Positions 58,386 to 64,000 of a DNA stretch of 64,000 bases are shown piece by piece (within the stretch, counting starts at the first letter, position 1; every line of letters begins with the position of its first letter). Made by a program: the position numbers and the translations under genes. The notes below the pieces were generated by a model, which ran no database searches, was not told where the DNA came from, and saw only the letters and a program-made list of their open reading frames with translations. Location of the stretch: the NCBI GenBank assembly GCA_009823395.1, contig CM020507.1, forward strand, positions 1,311,001 through 1,375,000. The letters run 5' to 3'. Source of the DNA: Thamnaconus septentrionalis. Taxonomy: Eukaryota; Chordata; Actinopteri; Tetraodontiformes; Monacanthidae.

Positions 58386-58725
58386 TTTATTAGGATTTTT
58401 AAAAAGGCTGGGGTTTTTTTTTTTTCTCACAAATGAATGAATAGAGGAAAGAAAAGCAGGTGTTACACATGTCGACAGGGTTGTTATTTTTATTGAGGAA
58501 GGTGGAGCTACAGTTGTAGTGCACGGAGATTAAGACCTGACGCAGGACGTCCCAGCAGCTCATCGGTTTGGTTTAAAAAAAAAACAAAAAAAACAAAAAA
58601 CAAAACAAAAAAAACCAACAGGTCACAGCTCCAGCTCCCGAGGAGCACGGTGAAGGACAAGCAAAGGGACCGGCGGAGATACACTTCCTCCTCCTCTTCC
58701 TCTGCATCACCACTGCCTGAACACA

Positions 58726-58766
<41 letters not shown>

Positions 58767-58834
58767 ACACAACATGGGTTGTGCTGTTTAGGTTTTTAAA
58801 TTGTCCATTTGCGTCTCTGCATCTGGTTCCATCA

Positions 58835-58877
<43 letters not shown>

Positions 58878-59899
58878 GCAGAGAGTGAAATTACCAGGAA
58901 GTAAATTTACGGAACTACCGAGAGAAAAGTGAGAAATCTGCAGACTTTTGGGGTGAGCTGCTCTCCACGTGGAAACCAAGAAAAACACCTTCAGGCTCAA
59001 CCACCGACAGTTTGATGTTAATTAAAAATAAAATCGCAATAAAAATTCACATTTAAAAACGAGTACCCCACCCCATCCCACCCCCCATCCCCACCTGGCC
59101 CCTCCCCTCCATCCAGAAACAGCACATTTCTCCGTCCTTTCCAACAATCACAGATAAAACACGACAAAGTAAGAAAACAAGGTTTTGCTCCAGAAAGTCG
59201 CCGACGGTCTGACGCGTACGAGTCGAACCGTTTGTCCAGCCAACCAGCCGCGCTCCAGACTCCAGTCATATTTACAATATCTTACAAAAAAGAAAAAAAA
59301 TTGTACAGTTCACACGAGCCTAGCGGTGACTAGCGAGCGTCATCGGCCTAACGAGTCGCTCTCAGCGAGGAAACTAGCGAAGGTTTTCACTTTGTGACAG
59401 TTTCAGGAAGCGGGATTAATCACAAGGGTTAGATTCAGTATGAACTACACACACGTACAGTTCCAGCACAAACAGCAGAGCTTCAGCAGGACAAACCTGG
59501 TTCCCCTCCCTCCCCCTCTCGTCTCTGAGATGAAAAAACAAATCAGCAACAAAGACATAAACAAACAAACAAAACAACGCAGCAAACTGGAAAGAAATAA
59601 AAACACTAAAACAATACATCTGCACGTGTCGCTACTACATGTAGTGATATAAATCACTCCTTTTAGCCACTCTGTCTCGGTTTCCCTCCGGGGACCAGCG
59701 AGGATGCCTCGCCGTGTGAAGGGGAAAGGTGAAGGAGCGCCCCCTGCAGGTGGACTGGACCAGATCAGCTTCCAGACAGCTTCAACTCCTTCCAGCACTC
59801 CGGCCGCGGCTCCGCACTGGCACAAGAGAAGCGCGGCGTTACGCAATAGCACGTTGACCAATGGCAACGCCGGTGCCAAAGCAAGGACGACTTACGCTC
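58386..59899 (-). other. msi1: Probable msi1 3' UTR
   Basis: The region after the msi1 stop on the minus strand contains two AATAAA signals at 58,489-58,494 and 58,386-58,391. It holds two CA tracts (58,731-58,764 and 58,836-58,874) and no coding frame. The extent is inferred from these signals. Confidence 0.55.
58731..58874. repeat. Two (CA)n microsatellites in the msi1 3' UTR
   Basis: Long CA runs at 58,731-58,764 and 58,836-58,874 would appear as GU repeats in the transcript. Confidence 0.9.
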
Positions 59900-61488
59900 T
59901 CAGTGGTAGCCGTTGGTGAAGGCCGTGGCGATCAGTGGGCCCTGCAGGGGGCGACAACGCCGCGCTCAGTGCTCACAATCGACAACACAAACATTCAGTC
60001 CCCCCAAAGACGCTTTTCTTTTGCACTCAGCTTCCATCAGGAAAAAAATTAGCATATGGACGGATGTGTTCCCTGCAAGTGCTGCCACCTAGTGGCGAGT
60101 CAACATCAAAGCCCGTGTGGAATTTGACTTTGAACACATGGAATCTTGACGATAAACAAAAAATCAGGAATTTAAAAATGCGGATGACGGATGAGCTAAA
60201 GAGCCGGACGGCCCCCTGGTGGCTGCCTGTAGTACTGCTCACAACATGATTTATTCAGTGCCAATACATAAAACGTGTTAAATTACGACATTAGGTGACT
60301 AATTGTGAGTAGTAATGCAGCCAGTCACCAGGCAACATTCTATCTTAATACAGTCTTTTTTTTTTAATGCCCCCTGGTGGTGGGCTGCTGTGTTCCAAAG
60401 GATTACAGCTAGCCAACCACCCTGGGGATGTCATTGCATTTTAGCTTCAAAAATTATATTCAGGAATAAAGTGAGGCTGTGAAAAATCTGAGACACTCGA
60501 GAAGAAACACGCGGTCACGCCTCTTCTGATAGGTCACTCACCCCTAAACTGTGGCTGAAGCCGGTGCTGGGGGCGGGGCTTGCAGCGCTGAGGTAACTGC
60601 TGACGGCCGACTCCTGGCTGGCTGCTCCGTAGAGGTCGGCCATCGGACCCGGACTGCTGGTGCCCAGGAATCCAGCCGTGCGTGACGGGGTGGAGCCTGG
60701 TGGCAAAGATCGGGAACAGCAGCGGTTTAACACACAGACGACACTGAACAGAAGCGAGGCAGTTAGCACTGTTAAAATAAACACCTGAATTCAAATGGCA
60801 ATGCCAATTAACAAGTGTTTGCAAATAAGTTATAAAGCAAATCACACTGCCCCCAAGTGGCCACTCAATTTAACACATTTTCAAAGATGTATGGAAAATT
60901 GACTGGCAAGTCCAATATTTTTGTAAAAATATGGGCGACCGTTGACCACATTGACAGGCGCCCAGTTCTTTTGAGTGGGCGTCAAATTTCATAATAGCAT
61001 GTATATGCATATAGCAGTTTTTTATTGCGATATTTAGGTTTTGAGCAATTGTAGGGGTCACGGAAACGCAGCTAATGTGTCACAGGTGGATTCAGCGCAA
61101 ATGTAAAAACGTGATCTGAGGCGAACTTCCTTTTTATGGAGCTACTGGGGCGTAGCACAGGAAGTGACGCTCACACCGACAATTTAGCGGATGAAACAAC
61201 AAGGAAGCGTCGGCTCCACCCACCTCTGACCACAGCCGCAGCCGCCGCCGCCGCCGCCATGGGTCCGTACGCCGTGAGAGGGATGGCTGCGGAGACAGAC
61301 CACAGACACACAGACAGACAGACAGACAGACGTGGGGGTCAGACTGACGGCAACCAATGGGAGCACAGCAGATCCCCCAGTGCCTCTCCAGTGACCCCTG
61401 GTCACTCCTCCCGAGTCCAGGGCCATTGGAGGGTCGACGAGGTCACTGGAGGACGGCGGGCTTTCAGCCTTCAGTCCAAACACACACC

Positions 61489-61519
<31 letters not shown>

Positions 61520-61729
61520 ACACACACACTCCGAGGAGCGGCGGTGCGGCGGTAACGAGGCCGCGTGGCAGACTGACAGTGAAACACAGCTGCTTGTAAA
61601 AGTCCAGAGGAGGGGACGACTGACCTGTGAGCTCAGGGGGGTGGGGTGAAGTCAGAAGGGGGGTCCTCTCTAAGTGGAACTCTAAAACAGAAACATCAGA
61701 GTGCTGTTGAGACACACAGCGGCCAGGAG

Positions 61730-61762
<33 letters not shown>

Positions 61763-63668
61763 GGTGAGGACAGGGAGGGTGGAGAGGACATGACATCACA
61801 CACTGAGGTCCAATTAAAGGGATTAAACAGTTTGTGTGCGACAGGATGTAATCAGAAGTTAAACAACAGCAACGCAATCGCCTCAAATTGTTGTTTTTCA
61901 AAAAGTGCACACGCACACAGACGTGGATCCGCTCCCTAAATTTTTACAAGCAGCCATCAACCGTGAAGGGTTTTGTTGCGTTGCCATGGAAGCAGGTTAG
62001 CGTCGGCGTCAGTGCATCGCTCCGCTCTGTGACGATCGCCCTCTAAAGAACCTGCAAGCACGCACAACCAGAGAAGCCCTGGACTGAACTGGACTGGACT
62101 GAACCAGCCATGGGCATCAAACTGGTCATGTGACATTTCTGCACCAGTGCCGAATAAATTTGTGTGTTTGACTAAAGAATCATTTTGCTGCTATCGACAC
62201 AGAGGGTGACTGGTGAGGGTAGTCCCCCTTGTGGCCCGGCTGCAGTACAGCAGTCTCTGAATCCTCCCTGGCCAGGCTACAGGAAGAGGTCAGTACAACT
62301 GGTATTGACGCCAGCAGTCAACAGTTTGGACTCAGCCTGTGAACTGAATGTCTTCTCTGTCATCCTCATGACCATTGACACTGCAGTTTCTCACTGAAGG
62401 CATCAAAATTACGTATGAACACACATGGAATCATGGAGAAAACAATAAAAGAGTCAAATAACTCAAACACGTTAATATTTCAGTTCTTCAAAATTGCCAT
62501 ATTTAGAGTTATTGACGGTGTTTTTCATTGCTGCATAATAACATATATCTTGTTCATACATTTGACGTCTCCAGTGTCTGTCTGCAGTGTAGACAGCTGC
62601 AAAGATTTAAAAATAAAATGCATGGGAAGGTGCGTCCAAACTTTTGACTGGTATCTATTTACACATCAATAATAATAACACCTGGAGGACACTGTAGCAC
62701 AGATTATTAAGCCAGTTCCTGTTGAATTATTCATTGTTTTTAAAGCTTCCTGATGTGAGGCCACGCGCAGGATTGTGCAAAAAAAAAACGAAAAAACACT
62801 TTAAATTTGCCACGTGACGCCGTGCGAGGGGACAGGAAGTGAGCTGTGATTACCAGGGAACTGGTAGGTGTAACCAGGAGTGATGCCGGCGTAGCTGCGG
62901 CTGGTGTAGGTGGCGGTCTGGAAGCCCGGGTAACCTGCAGGGGGCAGCAGACGCCACGTGAGGCTCAGTGGAGAGGAAACAGGGAAGCAGCAGTGTGGAG
63001 ACATTATGAGCAGGCGTGGCTGAGGAGGGGGGGCAGCTGGTCAAGTGTCAAGTCAGCTGATCTGCCTGATTAATATTAGCTTCATAATTATCAAGATCAT
63101 TGTTGTCTGACTTTCTATGAAGTCGACGCTTCGACTTTGTTCCCCCCCCCCCCATCAGAGCTGCAGTTCTCAGACTGAGCAGCAGGTGGAAGCATTAAGC
63201 CTGGCATGAGGCAACAGGTGGACCCAGCAGGTGGAGATGCAGAGGAAGCAGAAGACCGGAATCTTCTAAAAAAAAGGTCCTTTCTGCAACTAGAGATCCT
63301 GAAAAACTTTCATTTTTCTACTTTGTACACATTTGAAAAGATTAGCAAGGCGCCTGATTATCAGCCTGCCGTCCTTGAAAGAAAACTTTCAGGACAGATT
63401 CAACGAGAAGCGTGTCACGCCAGTAGCGTCGCAGGAAGGTCCTCCTCCGGGATGACTGGTCAGCGCTGCCCTCAGCAGGCCGCCGGCTGACCTTTTGGAG
63501 CAGCTGCGCCCTCAGCTCACCACTTCCTGCCCGGATCAATAGCAGCTTACCCAGCATACCGATGCCCAGCATGAAGGCGTCCATCCCATAGGGCATGACG
63601 CGAGAGCGCCCCCTGGCTGAGCCTGTGGGGGACATCACCTCCTTGGGCTGAGCCTTCTTGCACTCCAC
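59900..63668 (-). CDS. msi1: Musashi-1 RNA-binding protein, C-terminal exons (partial)
   Basis: Six in-phase exons: 63668-63551, 62934-62854, 61681-61625, 61286-61224, 60696-60542 and 59941-59900. Musashi-1 binds UAG-containing 3' UTRs and represses translation in neural progenitors. The visible part starts right after the second RRM ([14 protein letters not shown]) and runs through [20 protein letters not shown], the [20 protein letters not shown] segment, [39 protein letters not shown] and the terminal [11 protein letters not shown]. These match MSI1 rather than MSI2. The PWTMAPPP segment known from mammals is not present between the fourth and fifth exons listed, which splice in phase without it; it may be on an unrecognised cassette exon. 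The RRM exons are beyond the right edge. Confidence 0.93.
61489..61530. repeat. (CA)n microsatellite in msi1 intron
   Basis: An interrupted CA tract between the third and fourth msi1 exons listed. Confidence 0.95.
61731..61760. repeat. (CA)n microsatellite in msi1 intron
   Basis: A CA run about 50 bp from the acceptor of the exon at 61,681. Confidence 0.95.
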
Positions 63669-64000
63669 CTGGATTCATTGAAAGAAGAAAAAAAGGTCAG
63701 TTGTCATTTTTGGCTGGATTAGTTTGTGCGGTTTAAATACAAAGTATTAAGTTAATATATTATTTAAAAATAAAAACAAAATAAAACGGCCGATTCCATA
63801 AAACTGTATTTCATTTTCCATAATTCTATGTGCTGTACAATTGTAACGCCGATCTCCTCACTGAGGTTGAAATCAATGTAAAGTGCTTTGAGTGCCTGGG
63901 AAAGCTTTTTATAAATATAAGATAGATGCATACATCAAATTTATATTGTTTATCAGTAACATAAGCTGTAGAAATCCAATCCAGCATTATTGCATTTTTG

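Overview
The window is nuclear DNA of a ray-finned (teleost) fish. The genes are intron-rich with GT-AG junctions. Vertebrate single-copy genes can be rebuilt exon by exon (hps4, cox6a, prkab1, msi1), and these sit beside a fish-type GIMAP immune GTPase array, a Rex3 (RTE-clade) retrotransposon, hAT-like elements, a tRNA-derived SINE and many CA/TG microsatellites. Coding exons were placed by hand from splice sites, reading phase and family similarity. For every complete gene called intact, the exon lengths sum to a multiple of three.

Layout. (1) 1-28,010: a direct duplication, unit A (1-about 10,055) and unit B (16,801-about 28,010). Each carries one six-coding-exon minus-strand gene for a 1,289-residue GIMAP8-like protein with four AIG1 GTPase domains and a long C-terminal coiled coil. 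The spacer (10,056-16,800) holds a decayed Rex3 element, a short retrotransposon copy with target-site duplication and a remnant of a third GIMAP coiled coil. Unit B has a younger hAT insertion. (2) 28,374-30,213: a three-exon minus-strand gene of unknown identity. It looks like a TGF-beta-type prodomain without the mature ligand, and its first exon contains frame breaks. (3) 31,605-36,176: a complete hps4 (BLOC-3 subunit, 600 aa). (4) 38,630-41,331: a 253-aa Myb/SANT-like gene. (5) 42,728-44,395: cox6a (111 aa). (6) 44,262-53,687: a tandem duplication of about 4.5-4.9 kb carrying a C-type lectin gene and a group IB phospholipase A2 gene. Both PLA2 copies are intact. Both lectin copies are damaged, in different ways. 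The duplication also copied cox6a exon 1 alone. (7) 54,644-57,464: complete prkab1 (AMPK beta, 263 aa). (8) 58,386-63,668: the 3' UTR and C-terminal exons of msi1 (Musashi-1); its RRM exons lie beyond the right edge.

The right half (cox6a, pla2g1b, prkab1, msi1) matches the neighbourhood of human 12q24, while hps4 is on human 22q12, so the window joins two regions that are separate in human. No operon-like cooperation is expected. The functional themes are immune GTPases and lectins on the left and centre, and housekeeping metabolism (cytochrome oxidase, AMPK), organelle biogenesis (BLOC-3) and neural RNA binding (Musashi) elsewhere. The least explained items are the quadruple-AIG1 coiled-coil GIMAPs with two degenerate GTPase domains, the TGF-beta-prodomain-like orphan, and the two lectin copies with different lesions.
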